Part shown: in pieces, positions 25,693 through 34,484 of the stretch
How the letters are laid out: each line of letters starts with the position of its first letter
Numbering within the stretch: the stretch's first letter is position 1
NCBI GenBank assembly: GCA_964292325.1
Contig: CAXYVG010000012.1
Coordinates: 1-54,310 of the forward strand
Direction: 5' to 3'
Source: CTSoil-075 sp964292325
Lineage (GTDB): Bacteria; Bacillota; Negativicutes; DSM-13327
Length of the DNA stretch: 54,310 nucleotides
Notes under the pieces: generated by a model
Told to the model about the DNA's origin: nothing
Seen by the model: only the letters and a program-made list of their open reading frames with translations
The model's database searches: none
Made by a program: the position numbers and the translations under genes

Positions 25693-25929
25693 ATTGAACA
25701 TCTCCCTTTTATAACAATCGAACTACATTAGTAGTATAACATAGTTTATCTTTTCGCGACTTTACTTCTACGATCACATGATAGCATACTACATTCCGTA
25801 TACAGTTAAAACCTTAAAATAGTATGTTTTTCATATAAATTCTTACTATTTCACCAGATTACTAGCTAATAAGGTATGATGTGAAAAATAATTAATAGCA
25901 AGAAATACTTTCATCACTACACGAAGAAA

Positions 25930-26733
25930 TTAATAACGAAAAGAACATGGAACATTGACTACACACTTGCCGCATACTTCACTTCCGGTACTATTGGCCT
26001 CTTGTCCACCTTCATCATGATAGGAACTGCCAAATTCTCTATAAATCTCAGCATTTTTCATACAAACTTGAAAACATTTCTTTCGGTCATATCCAGCAAG
26101 AGTCAAGGCTCCTGATGGACAGTGTTTCACGCATACTCCACAGATACCTTTACTTTTGTATAAGCAATATTCTTCTTGGGCGATAGCATCGGGCATCATA
26201 TCCAAATTAGTAACTACTGTACCATAACGTCCACAACAGCCGTTTTTACTGATTAGCATATTATTGATACCAAAAGTCCCTAGTCCAGCAATTCTTGCAA
26301 TATGACGTTGCGACCAATTACTCATTAGCTTATCTCGATCAAAGGTAGTTGCCTCTTTTGTTACCGCTGCCTTATACCCCATTTTTTCTAATTCTTTGAT
26401 TAAATAGCCATTCAATTCACCTAGCATTGCATTTGTCTCTTCATAGGTTCGTGCCCATTGTAAAGAGGCTATATCCCCAGCTTCTTTATTAGTATCTGCA
26501 AGCTCCTTAGTAAATGGAATAAAATAAGCAATGATAATGGTTGCTTTCTCTAGAACCTCACTAGGCATAACATGTTTTTCAGAAATGATATCTTTTAATT
26601 TATAAATATCCGGATGATTGGCATCGGCAAAGCCTACTAACGGCTCACCCCATTTTGATGTAATCTCTGTTTTTTTCTGATATTCACAAACATAGTTTTG
26701 CACCATATTGGTTATTGTTTTTTTTAGTTGCAT
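25930..26733 (-). CDS. QueG-like 4Fe-4S protein
   Basis: A 267-residue protein related to the cobalamin/Fe-S epoxyqueuosine reductase family. Mid-protein LGTFGINNMLISKNGCCGRYGTVVTNL matches the family 'G-x-x-G-x-x-x-x-L-I-x-x-x-x-G' block (here given in parts). The cluster motif is CGVCVKHCPSGAL, with CFQVC and CGKC..C further on. The C-terminal HEAT repeats of true QueG are missing, so it belongs to the shorter subgroup seen in anaerobes and tRNA modification is not assured. GGGAG five bases before the ATG at 26733 favours that start over 26745. Confidence 0.75.
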   Translation of the reverse strand: MQLKKTITNMVQNYVCEYQKKTEITSKWGEPLVGFADANHPDIYKLKDIISEKHVMPSEVLEKATIIIAYFIPFTKELADTNKEAGDIASLQWARTYEETNAMLGELNGYLIKELEKMGYKAAVTKEATTFDRDKLMSNWSQRHIARIAGLGTFGINNMLISKNGCCGRYGTVVTNLDMMPDAIAQEEYCLYKSKGICGVCVKHCPSGALTLAGYDRKKCFQVCMKNAEIYREFGSSYHDEGGQEANSTGSEVCGKCVVNVPCSFRY

Positions 26734-26800
26734 TTTTACTCCCATCTATACATGACGCACTAAGTAAATACTATCTATATTGTTAGCGTGTTATATATAT

Positions 26801-26855
26801 CATTGAATATTCTTATTACCTTTTAGTGTAACACCGCGATTATGAATATTCAATG
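26801..26855. repeat. Paired GAATATTC sites in a 12-bp inverted repeat
   Basis: CATTGAATATTC (26801-26812) and GAATATTCAATG (26844-26855) are perfect inverted arms separated by 31 bases; each contains the self-complementary octamer GAATATTC. They sit between lutC and the QueG-like gene, 37 bases beyond the lutC stop and about 70-120 bases upstream of the QueG-like start. No U-run follows, so a regulator site is as likely as a terminator. Confidence 0.55.
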
Positions 26856-26891
26856 TAATGGTAGCCGATATATTGCACCTATTTTTACGGT

Positions 26892-27611
26892 CTACTCTTC
26901 ATCCAAAATGAATGCATATACATATTTTGAGCCATGGACTCCAATCGTCAAGACCATTTCAATATCAGTTGTTCGGCTAGGTCCTGTAATAAATGTGGTT
27001 GTCGTCGGTAGTTTTGTCCCATATCGCTTTTTGAATGTCTGTATCACAGCAGAAAACCCGTCTACCAATTGAGCTGTTGTAAAGATAGCAATTAACGTAC
27101 TCGGTAAAATACATACCGATGTCGGCTGAGAAACTGATGCAGGTAATACAATAGTACCTGTTTCAGCCATCGCCATATCAGCCCATACAATTCCAGCTTC
27201 CATCGCTGCCGCTTTGCCAATCCATTCACTATATGTGTTTGCCAGCGGCCATTTTGTTACCATACTCTGTACATCCAAAAAAGCTTCTTCCAGCTTTAAT
27301 TTTTCAAGTTCAGGGTGATCCCAGCGCATAGCTTTTTGAATATTTCGTTCTTGTAGTATCCCTTTAAGTGCCTGCACCAGTTCATTTCGATCCTTGACAG
27401 CAAACGCTTTGCCTCCTAGCGTTGTCCATTCATCAATAAAACGTTTTCGTAGCTCACTTCGTTCTTCAGCAGTCGTTTCACGTTCGGTGAACAAGCCATC
27501 CATTGGATTTTCGACTCGCTTGGCTTTTCCGCCAAGCGGGGTTTTAATATTTTTACGCAAACCCGAAAAAAATGATTGGCGATCACCTGTTAATACCCCT
27601 AACCCCATCAT
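26892..27611 (-). CDS. lutC: Lactate utilization protein C (LutC/YkgG family)
   Basis: A 239-residue member of the LUD domain family, third subunit of the LutABC L-lactate oxidation complex. The C-terminal part has VWADMAMAETGTIVLP, then PSTLIAIFTTAQLVDG and FITGPSRTTDIEMVLTIGVHG, all typical of LutC, which has no Fe-S cluster. Two ATGs (27611, 27608) are possible behind GGAGTAATT. It follows lutB by two bases. Confidence 0.93.
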   Translation of the reverse strand: MMGLGVLTGDRQSFFSGLRKNIKTPLGGKAKRVENPMDGLFTERETTAEERSELRKRFIDEWTTLGGKAFAVKDRNELVQALKGILQERNIQKAMRWDHPELEKLKLEEAFLDVQSMVTKWPLANTYSEWIGKAAAMEAGIVWADMAMAETGTIVLPASVSQPTSVCILPSTLIAIFTTAQLVDGFSAVIQTFKKRYGTKLPTTTTFITGPSRTTDIEMVLTIGVHGSKYVYAFILDEE

Positions 27612-27613
27612 AA

Positions 27614-29035
27614 TTACTCCTTTCTATCTTGCTGCAAATTCGGCCAAATTTCATGGAAGAATTCATCTGGCAGCGCCGGCATCTCTCGATGTTTTAACCA
27701 CTCTGAAATAGGCGGCGGTCCATAGGCAATTTTCCCTGCTTTGACTAGCGGAAATTGAAAACGCCTTGCCATGCGAACTGAAAAACGATATCTACTCATA
27801 GTAGCAAAGACAGCGCTCCAACCTTTATAAGCAATATCCTCTGCCAGTTCACCTTTTCCTTCTAGTTCTACCTTGTCATTACGTAGTGCATAGAGCATAT
27901 CGTGTAACGGAATCTTAACAGGACAAGCAAACGTACATGCACCACATAGAGTGGTAGCATATGCCAATTCTCCAAACTTATCAATTCCTTGATACAATGG
28001 CGACAATACGGCTCCAATTGGCCCTGGATACACCCACCCATAAGCATGTCCACCAATATTTCGGTAAACTGGACAAGCATTTAAACAGGACCCGCAACGA
28101 ATGCAATTTAGCACTTTTTCATACTTTGTGCCGAGTAATTTAGATCGACCGTTGTCTACAATCACTAAGTGAAATTCCTGCGGTCCGTCTAGTTCCTCCT
28201 CATTACGTACTCCAGTCGACAACGTATTATAAACTGTTAACTTCTGCCCCGTAGCGCTACGCGCGAGCAACGAAAGCATAACCGCAAGATCATCAATACT
28301 AGGTAGAATCCTCTCCATCCCCATGATCGTAACAAGTGTTGGCGACAAGGCAGATATAATGCGAGCATTTCCTTCATTTGTACATAATGTGATCGCGCCC
28401 GAATCAGCGATAGCAAAATTGCAACCGGTAATCCCAATATCGATGCCTAGAAACTTTTCGCGTAAATGTTTTCTAGCAAATCCACATAGATCCGCAATTT
28501 CAGTAGAAAGTTTTTCTTCACTAACAGTGTTAAATAATTCTGCTACTTGCAATCGATTTTTATGCATAGCAGGCGCAATGATATGAGATGGTGTTTCACC
28601 CGCTAATTGAATAATCCATTCGCCCAAATCGGATTCAATGACATTACAGCCCTCTTTCTCTAGTGCCGGATTGAGATGAATTTCTTCTGAAACCATTGAC
28701 TTAGATTTTATAATAGCTTTCGCATTTTTCTTTTTTGCTAGCGATGTAATATACTGAACAGCTTCTTCTCCTGTTTTTGCAAGGCACACATGTCCCCCTT
28801 TTTTCAGTACGTTATCTACTAGTTGTTCTAAGTACTGATCTAAGTGTTGGATTACATGAAGACGAATGGCTTCTGCTCGATCTCGAAATGCCATCCACCG
28901 TTCTTTCCCCACCGCTTCAACCGCCGTAGCCCGTTGACTTCTTAAACGTCCAGTACCCAATTTCACAGCTTTGATCATCGCCTGATCACGAAGTGCTTTA
29001 TGATATCGCTTGTCGAAACTCGGTTCGAAATGCAT
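27614..29035 (-). CDS. lutB: Lactate utilization iron-sulfur protein B
   Basis: A 473-residue protein with an N-terminal LUD domain (GITGCNFAIADSGAITLCTNEGN near 208-230, written in part) and a ferredoxin-type domain with CIRCGSCLNACPVYR (about 311-325) and CGACTFACPVKIP (about 363-375), binding two [4Fe-4S] clusters. It receives electrons from lactate in LutABC. GGGGGT supports the ATG at 29035. It sits between lutA and lutC in the usual order A-B-C. Confidence 0.94.
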   Translation of the reverse strand: MHFEPSFDKRYHKALRDQAMIKAVKLGTGRLRSQRATAVEAVGKERWMAFRDRAEAIRLHVIQHLDQYLEQLVDNVLKKGGHVCLAKTGEEAVQYITSLAKKKNAKAIIKSKSMVSEEIHLNPALEKEGCNVIESDLGEWIIQLAGETPSHIIAPAMHKNRLQVAELFNTVSEEKLSTEIADLCGFARKHLREKFLGIDIGITGCNFAIADSGAITLCTNEGNARIISALSPTLVTIMGMERILPSIDDLAVMLSLLARSATGQKLTVYNTLSTGVRNEEELDGPQEFHLVIVDNGRSKLLGTKYEKVLNCIRCGSCLNACPVYRNIGGHAYGWVYPGPIGAVLSPLYQGIDKFGELAYATTLCGACTFACPVKIPLHDMLYALRNDKVELEGKGELAEDIAYKGWSAVFATMSRYRFSVRMARRFQFPLVKAGKIAYGPPPISEWLKHREMPALPDEFFHEIWPNLQQDRKE

Positions 29036-29039
29036 GTTT

Positions 29040-29762
29040 CTACCCCCTTTGATCCAATACTTGCGCTATATGCATTGTTTTGATCGGAATACCTCGACGA
29101 TTGATACGACCACTTATATTCATCAAACAGGTTAAATCAGAGCCCACCAACACATCTGCATCTGTCGAGATGATATGATTGACTTTTTCTTCTACAATTT
29201 CAGCAGATATATCTGCCATTTTCATCGAAAAAGTTCCGCCAAATCCGCAGCAATCAAATGAATAAGGAAGCTCAATATAATCGATTCCTTTAACATTTTT
29301 AAGAAGTATTTTGGGTTGTTCTTCAACACCTAATATGCGAGTCATGTGGCAACTAGAATGATAGGTAACTTTCTGAGGAAATACAGCACCAACATCCGTG
29401 ATACCAAGTACATCTACGATAAACTGCGAAAACTCATACGTTTTCTCTACAAACTTCTTAGCCTTTTTTCCCCATATCGGATCATCCTGAAACAGAATCG
29501 GATAACCATGGTGTATCATGGCAGCACAAGATCCAGACGGAATGATCACCATTTCACTATTCTCAAACACATCAATGATTTTTTTGGCTACAATCGCAGT
29601 AGCCTTATAATATCCACTAGAGAAAGCCGGTTGACCACAACAGGTTTGTCCTTCCGGGAAATCGAGTTCTACCCCACTTCGCTTTAATACGTTAACTACA
29701 CTTTTGCCAACATCTGCATACATTAAATCGGCAATACATGTGATGAATAATGACGCTTTCAA
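29040..29762 (-). CDS. lutA: Lactate utilization protein A (CCG-domain)
   Basis: A 240-residue protein with two cysteine-rich CCG domains, TCCGQPAFSSGY (near 41-52) and DCCGFGGTFS (near 176-185), each preceded by a further Cys (PSGSCAA, HSSCHM), the pattern of heterodisulfide-reductase-like subunits. The start is TTG at 29762, seven bases after GGAGGGG. First gene of lutABC, which converts L-lactate to pyruvate. No LldP/LutP permease or LutR regulator is adjacent. Confidence 0.94.
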   Translation of the reverse strand: MKASLFITCIADLMYADVGKSVVNVLKRSGVELDFPEGQTCCGQPAFSSGYYKATAIVAKKIIDVFENSEMVIIPSGSCAAMIHHGYPILFQDDPIWGKKAKKFVEKTYEFSQFIVDVLGITDVGAVFPQKVTYHSSCHMTRILGVEEQPKILLKNVKGIDYIELPYSFDCCGFGGTFSMKMADISAEIVEEKVNHIISTDADVLVGSDLTCLMNISGRINRRGIPIKTMHIAQVLDQRG

Positions 29763-29840
29763 ATTTCTTCCCCTCCGATGTATATTAGTTATTGCTATTA
29801 TTGGTATTTGATCGGTTGATTATCCATAATTTTTTTTAAA

Positions 29841-29892
29841 ATACAAAGACTCCTATTGATATATAAAGTCATATCAATAGGAGTCTTTGTAT
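29841..29892 (-). terminator. Long terminator hairpin of the PAS-PP2C gene
   Basis: Exact 22-bp arms at 29841-29862 and 29871-29892 with an 8-base loop; the minus strand continues TTTT. It lies 10 bases after the stop of the phosphatase/anti-sigma gene. Confidence 0.85.
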
Positions 29893-29902
29893 TTGTATTC
29901 TA

Positions 29903-31807
29903 TTATATTTTTTTCATCAACAATATTTCGTTTCCTTTCGCATTATAAATCAGTCGATCACACAACATTTTCATCAACAAAATACCCCGTCCGCCTTCTT
30001 CCAACAGCAAGTCTTCAAATGCATCATCAAAATCCTCATGACACATCTTCTTTCTGAGTCGCTGATTTGTTTCGTTCGTATCAAAGCCAGGGCCATCATC
30101 TTTCACTCGAACAATCACTGTACCTCCAAACCGTTTCATCTTGACATGAACTGCACCGGCAATACTATATCCATTGTTTAGCGCTTCATTAATTCCTACT
30201 TCTAGCGCATCTGCATGATTGGGTATATTACGAATAAGAAATTCACTAATCGATTGCTGCGCCTTTACCAGCTCCTCATCGTTGTTAATATGTAAAATAT
30301 AACTTTCGGTATCATTGCGTAAAATTTCAATACAAATCGCTGAGCAATCATCTCTACGGTCTGGATTTTTTGTCATTTCACCAAGCCAAGCGTTATAGGA
30401 TGCAATATCTTGGTGCATACTAGTCCCATGCATTTCAATCAAATCCGATAAACCATCACTCATCATGCAATAGATTTCACCCGGCTTAAAGGGTATCGTT
30501 ATTTTTTGTATATCCGCCTTATCAAAGAGTCCTAAATAACAACTAAAGATTGGAACTAATGTACATTGATCAGGCTCCGCTACAAGAAAAAGATTAATAC
30601 CGGCAGAAATAATCGTCAGTATTCTTGTTTGAAAATCAAATTCAAAATATAATAATGCAACAAAAGATTCTTCCGATAAATATTCGAGCATTCGCTGATT
30701 AATATGTTGAAACTCTTTTTCATCGATCATCTGTCCACTTAGTAAAATCCGATCCAATAACATTTTGATGGTTGCAGCTTGTAGTGCGGTAGCTACTCCA
30801 TGTCCACTCACATCAACAACATACCCACATAATTTATCTTGTTCTGCAAGCCATTTATAGTTAATCAAATCACCACTGACAATATGATATGGCGAGAAGA
30901 CCGAACTAACTTTCAGATTTTTATTACCAAAGGGTTGGGGAAGACTATTCTCTTGCATTCGCGCCGCTAATGCAAGTTCACGCTTGGCATGTCGCTCACG
31001 CTCAAGAAGCTCGTGCTCAAAGCGTTTTCTATCGGTTATATCTCTAGAAATAGCAATCAATCCTGCTACTTTCCCTTGCTCATCATAAAATGGAATTTTT
31101 TCTGTTTCAACGTCTAGCACACTACCATCAATCAATCTTATTTGCTCTTCTCTTTTTAGCATTTTATTGCTTTCAAATGTTTTCCGATCATCAGCTAAAC
31201 AACTATTCGCAAAATCATTGTTTTGTACTAGTTCTGAAATGGTTTTACCAATCACATTCTCTTCGTTAGTACCATAGACCATTTCACTACAAGTTTTATT
31301 ACAGCCTAACATAATACTATTAATATCTTTATAAAAAATCAGATCCGGTATCGTATCCAGCATCGTTTTTAAGAAAATTTCTTTATTTTTAAGCTCGATT
31401 TCTAATTTTTTTCTTCTTGAAATTTTCCTTGAGAATCCGATTGTTCCATTACACTGATCCTTTTCGTCTAGTAGAGGAATCACGCATGTATCAAACCACT
31501 TCGTACCTGTTTCATCTTGATGATAAATATGATCTACGTACTGTGTTTTTTTATACTGTATTACTTTGTCATCAATTTGTTGATACGGTATAACAATATC
31601 ACTCGGCAAGATCTCCATCATTGTTTTCCCAATAATTTCTTCATCTGTTTTGCCAAAAAAATTTGCAAATGCCCTATTTATAACCACATACTTCCCGTCA
31701 TGATCTTTCATCCAAGCCAAATATGGCATATGATCAAAAATCAATTGCATTGCTTGCATATTACCTTGCTTATTTTCCGCCATTTTATAAATTGTATCCA
31801 ACGTCAT
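29903..31807 (-). CDS. PAS-PAS-PP2C phosphatase with C-terminal HATPase (partner-switch regulator)
   Basis: A 634-residue soluble protein with four modules: PAS 1 (about 25-135, MPYLAWMKDHDGKYV), PAS 2 (about 145-270, TIPDLIFYKDINS), a SpoIIE/RsbU-type PP2C phosphatase (about 290-490, VSGDLINY, VVDVSGHGVATAL, CMMSDGLSDL, RRDDCSA) and an anti-sigma-type HATPase (about 505-630, VGINEALNNGYSIAG, VKDDGPGFD, GGRGILLMK). It can in principle both phosphorylate and dephosphorylate a STAS antagonist. The STAS gene lies immediately upstream. SD AGGAG ten bases before ATG 31807 supports the start over GTG 31828. The signal sensed and the output are unknown. Confidence 0.85.
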   Translation of the reverse strand: MTLDTIYKMAENKQGNMQAMQLIFDHMPYLAWMKDHDGKYVVINRAFANFFGKTDEEIIGKTMMEILPSDIVIPYQQIDDKVIQYKKTQYVDHIYHQDETGTKWFDTCVIPLLDEKDQCNGTIGFSRKISRRKKLEIELKNKEIFLKTMLDTIPDLIFYKDINSIMLGCNKTCSEMVYGTNEENVIGKTISELVQNNDFANSCLADDRKTFESNKMLKREEQIRLIDGSVLDVETEKIPFYDEQGKVAGLIAISRDITDRKRFEHELLERERHAKRELALAARMQENSLPQPFGNKNLKVSSVFSPYHIVSGDLINYKWLAEQDKLCGYVVDVSGHGVATALQAATIKMLLDRILLSGQMIDEKEFQHINQRMLEYLSEESFVALLYFEFDFQTRILTIISAGINLFLVAEPDQCTLVPIFSCYLGLFDKADIQKITIPFKPGEIYCMMSDGLSDLIEMHGTSMHQDIASYNAWLGEMTKNPDRRDDCSAICIEILRNDTESYILHINNDEELVKAQQSISEFLIRNIPNHADALEVGINEALNNGYSIAGAVHVKMKRFGGTVIVRVKDDGPGFDTNETNQRLRKKMCHEDFDDAFEDLLLEEGGRGILLMKMLCDRLIYNAKGNEILLMKKI

Positions 31808-31862
31808 GACAATACTACTCCTCTTCACTCGCTATACTAACTAGGCCCTTAATAAAAGCTTA

Positions 31863-31898
31863 GCTCTAGACCAAGAGTGTAATCCCTTAGTCTAGAGC
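31863..31898 (-). terminator. Intra-operon terminator-like hairpin
   Basis: GCTCTAGAC (31863-31871) pairs perfectly with GTCTAGAGC (31890-31898), with a further inner AAG/CTT pairing; the minus strand continues AGCTTTTATT. It lies between the STAS gene and the PAS-PP2C gene, so it may lower expression of the second relative to the first. Confidence 0.6.
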
Positions 31899-31921
31899 CA
31901 TGCACGATATAATCAAAACCA

Positions 31922-32224
31922 TTATTCCACACAAAAAATCTTATCAAGACGAGTACGTTTTAATAGTTGTTCAACAAGCCCCTGTGCACCGGTCAATATA
32001 AGTTTACCATTCTTCTCCTTGGTCCTCTTATGCAGAGTGACTAATACACCAAGCCCTGTACTATCAATATAAGTAAGTTCCGAAAGATCAATACTGATAT
32101 TGATCACTCCGCGGTCGATTTCTTCCAACAATTCATCCCTAACCACAGCAGCATCCTGCGAATATATTTTTCCAGTCAATGCTACGGTTATACAGTTACC
32201 ACTAACTTTTACTGAATGGTTCAT
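31922..32224 (-). CDS. STAS-domain anti-sigma factor antagonist
   Basis: A 100-residue SpoIIAA/RsbV-like protein. The phosphorylation loop is LTYIDSTGLGVLVTLH (Ser in DSTGLG), and the strand-helix order fits the STAS fold. GGAGG seven bases upstream defines ATG 32224; a longer frame to 32314 lacks an SD. It should be the substrate of the HATPase/PP2C protein encoded downstream. No sigma factor gene is adjacent. Confidence 0.9.
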   Translation of the reverse strand: MNHSVKVSGNCITVALTGKIYSQDAAVVRDELLEEIDRGVINISIDLSELTYIDSTGLGVLVTLHKRTKEKNGKLILTGAQGLVEQLLKRTRLDKIFCVE

Positions 32225-32435
32225 TGTTATTCCTCCAACCTTTACACTTGAAATTTCATAATCATAGTTAACTAAAAAAACATTCGATTTTTTTATTAAA
32301 TCAAGCATGTACAATTACATTTTAATACAATATTTAAATCTCAACGTCGAAAATTGTCTATATTAGTCAGATTACTTTTTTTTCTCTAACTTGTCAAGGA
32401 ATTGCGTATTAAGACTATGTTTTTCTAAAAAATAT

Positions 32436-32466
32436 AGGGCTGCCTCAAATATTTTGAGGCAGCCCT
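32436..32466 (-). terminator. Terminator after the mop gene
   Basis: 14-bp perfect arms (AGGGCTGCCTCAAA 32436-32449 and its complement 32453-32466) with loop TAT. The minus strand continues TATATTTTTTAG. It ends the SBP-GTPase-ATPase-mop operon and belongs to the same hairpin family as 25551-25593. Confidence 0.8.
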
Positions 32467-32494
32467 TCTTATCTTTGTTTAATATGTAAGGATC

Positions 32495-32698
32495 TTATTT
32501 TATAATCATTACTTCTGTCGATTTAATTAATGCAGTCACTTCATCGCCAACTTTTAATCCTAAATCATCAATGGAATCAACTGTAATCGTAGCGACAATT
32601 TCGTCACCTTTATAGTCCAGTACTACTTTAGCCATTACGCTACCTTTTACTACCTCTTTGACAATGCCTTGTAATTTGTTTCTACCGCTAATTTTCAT
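32495..32698 (-). CDS. Molbindin-type TOBE protein (Mop)
   Basis: A 67-residue single TOBE domain: MKISGRNKLQGIVKEV, then VMAKVVLDYKGDEIVATIT and GDEVTALIKSTEVMI, the full Mop pattern. Mop proteins form hexamers that store or buffer molybdate or tungstate in the cytosol. AGGGG eight bases upstream of ATG 32698 defines the start; a longer frame to 32740 lacks an SD. It is 46 bases downstream of the cassette ATPase and just before the operon terminator, which ties the first cassette to oxyanion or metal handling (inference). Confidence 0.88.
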   Translation of the reverse strand: MKISGRNKLQGIVKEVVKGSVMAKVVLDYKGDEIVATITVDSIDDLGLKVGDEVTALIKSTEVMIIK

Positions 32699-32744
32699 AA
32701 TAATATCCCCTTTTTCCTTTTTTATATAAAAGAGTATCACTCTT

Positions 32745-33755
32745 TTATTTCAGATCCAGCGAAATATGGTCAATTTGTCCGCCACTACGCAACACTTCGC
32801 GAATGGCGAGCATCTTTTGATCTATTTTCGTTAATGCGACCAAATTTCCTCGCTCTTGCTCAGAGGTTTCAATCACTTTACTAATGCCACCATTTTTAAT
32901 CACGATTCTTTTATCTCCCATCAATGCCAATATCGGATCATGGGTTGCCATCAGTACGATCTTTTGTTTATCAATTAATAGTTTCAATGCATTTTGGCGA
33001 TCAATGCCAGCATTTTCAATTTCATCAATTAAGACAATCGGTGATGAACTCAGATAAGCGGTATCGGCAATCATTAACGCCCTAGACTGTCCTCCACTAA
33101 GTGATGTGATCGGTGTATCTGGGGCAAATGGTTCACCTGCTAGTTCATTAGCTTTTGCGATAATATGACTTGTTACCTCTTCTATATTCTCAAGCATTCT
33201 ACTTTCTGCATGCATACTGACAAATTCATCAACCGATAGATCCATAATAAAATTCATATTTTGCGATAGCTGAGCTACTAATTTATGTTCAACAGAGTAC
33301 CGACATTTCATATCTGGTAATTTCCCATTGATTAGTATTTTGCGATTGGTAGGCGTATCTTGTTGCGCCACCCATTCAATATCAGCAAGTAATCGACTCT
33401 TGCCAGAACCAGTAGGTCCAACGATACAGATAATTTCCCCTGCATGGATCGTCAGTTCTATATCCTCGGATTTTCCATGCTTATTATTGCCACCGATGAT
33501 CGTAATCGATTCAATTTGAATCTTCTCTTCTTTTAATTTTTCCATTTGCACCATAAAAGAAAGAAATTGTTCTTGAAAATCTTCGCGGCCCATCCCTAAA
33601 TCCTGCAGTGTATCTTCCGAAACTGTTGCAAAGTACTCTGCAATAGGGCATTCCTCACTTTGCTCTAGATTCGGTAGCGATGAAAAAAAATCTACTGCAT
33701 ACGGATAAGAACTAAATAATTGTTTCATTGTCATGATAGACAAACTATCCCACAT
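32745..33755 (-). CDS. Soluble ABC-type ATPase with N-terminal helical extension (cassette copy 1)
   Basis: A 336-residue ATPase. Walker A is GPTGSGKS (113-120), the ABC signature LSGGQ (219-223), Walker B IVLIDE (240-245) followed by IENAGIDR, and the H-loop His272 (THD). These motifs are complete, but no permease is encoded nearby and the sequence around the signature (SLSGGQSRALMIADTA) is unlike importer ATPases. Residues 1-80 form an extra domain (MTMKQLFSSYPYAVDFF) similar in pattern to the DUF1858-like N terminus of the SBP-like protein encoded first in this operon. The paralogue at 39439-40230 lacks it. The function is unknown; an energy-coupling role for the GTPase/SBP partners is inferred. 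Confidence 0.75.
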   Translation of the reverse strand: MWDSLSIMTMKQLFSSYPYAVDFFSSLPNLEQSEECPIAEYFATVSEDTLQDLGMGREDFQEQFLSFMVQMEKLKEEKIQIESITIIGGNNKHGKSEDIELTIHAGEIICIVGPTGSGKSRLLADIEWVAQQDTPTNRKILINGKLPDMKCRYSVEHKLVAQLSQNMNFIMDLSVDEFVSMHAESRMLENIEEVTSHIIAKANELAGEPFAPDTPITSLSGGQSRALMIADTAYLSSSPIVLIDEIENAGIDRQNALKLLIDKQKIVLMATHDPILALMGDKRIVIKNGGISKVIETSEQERGNLVALTKIDQKMLAIREVLRSGGQIDHISLDLK

Positions 33756-33797
33756 GGTACTCCACCTTCCTTAACTTACCCTGCTATACTTTTTCTT

Positions 33798-34484
33798 CTA
33801 GCTCAAGTCCATTTTGCGAACGTTACCCATTTGAAAATTTTGTCCTATACGGGTTTGTCCCAAACAATAAGAACAAGTCGCTGCTGGCATTGAAAAGCGC
33901 AAATGATAATCGGCAAGGCACTCTACACTCTGAGCCGTTTTAAATAATTGTCCAACCTCTCTCGCCCCTTGCCCCGTAATACCATTGACATGGACAATGA
34001 TCGCACCCGGATTTGCCTGCTTGACTCTAAAGGCGAATACTTCACGTTCCGCCTGGGAAACAATATCCCCCTTCGTTATGATCACAATATCTGCCAATCT
34101 TAGCATAGGCCCCACTTTTCTTGGCGTATTGACCCCACTCAAATTGTCAATCACACACACCGCCATCACATCACGGATGTGAGGCGAACAGCGATTGCAT
34201 AACCCCGCACTCTCGCTAATTAACAGATCAAAGCTGTTTTTTTTCGCCCATTCTAAACAATCTTGGACATTGCTTACAAAAAAATGATCTGGACAAAGAT
34301 TCCCTGATAGGCCAATCTTAGCCTCAATCCCTTTTTTTTGATATAAAAGTTGATCTTGCGTCGATAAGCAATCAAACTTTACAACCCCAACCTTTAGTTG
34401 TTCTTGTTGAAGAGCTTCAATGATTTTTAATATTACAGAGGTTTTCCCTGCTGACGGTGGTCCCGCTACCGTAATTAATTGCAT
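33798..34484 (-). CDS. HypB/CooC-like P-loop GTPase with conserved cysteines (cassette copy 1)
   Basis: A 228-residue SIMIBI-class NTPase. P-loop GPPSAGKT (8-15), switch region ESAG (91-94) and base-recognition TKGD (137-140) resemble HypB/UreG/CobW metallochaperone GTPases. Potential metal ligands are C64 (NLCPDH), C96-x2-C99-x2-H102 (GLCNRCSPH) and C204-x2-C207 (CSYC); all are kept in the second copy at 40227-40925. HypB itself has a different Cys/His arrangement, so this is a separate family. It overlaps the end of the SBP-like gene by ten bases and precedes the ATPase gene. A metal-delivery role is inferred. Confidence 0.75.
   Translation of the reverse strand: MQLITVAGPPSAGKTSVILKIIEALQQEQLKVGVVKFDCLSTQDQLLYQKKGIEAKIGLSGNLCPDHFFVSNVQDCLEWAKKNSFDLLISESAGLCNRCSPHIRDVMAVCVIDNLSGVNTPRKVGPMLRLADIVIITKGDIVSQAEREVFAFRVKQANPGAIIVHVNGITGQGAREVGQLFKTAQSVECLADYHLRFSMPAATCSYCLGQTRIGQNFQMGNVRKMDLS

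Noticed and set aside
26801..26855. Standard terminator for lutABC
   Set aside because: The arms are 31 bases apart and no U-run follows on the minus strand.
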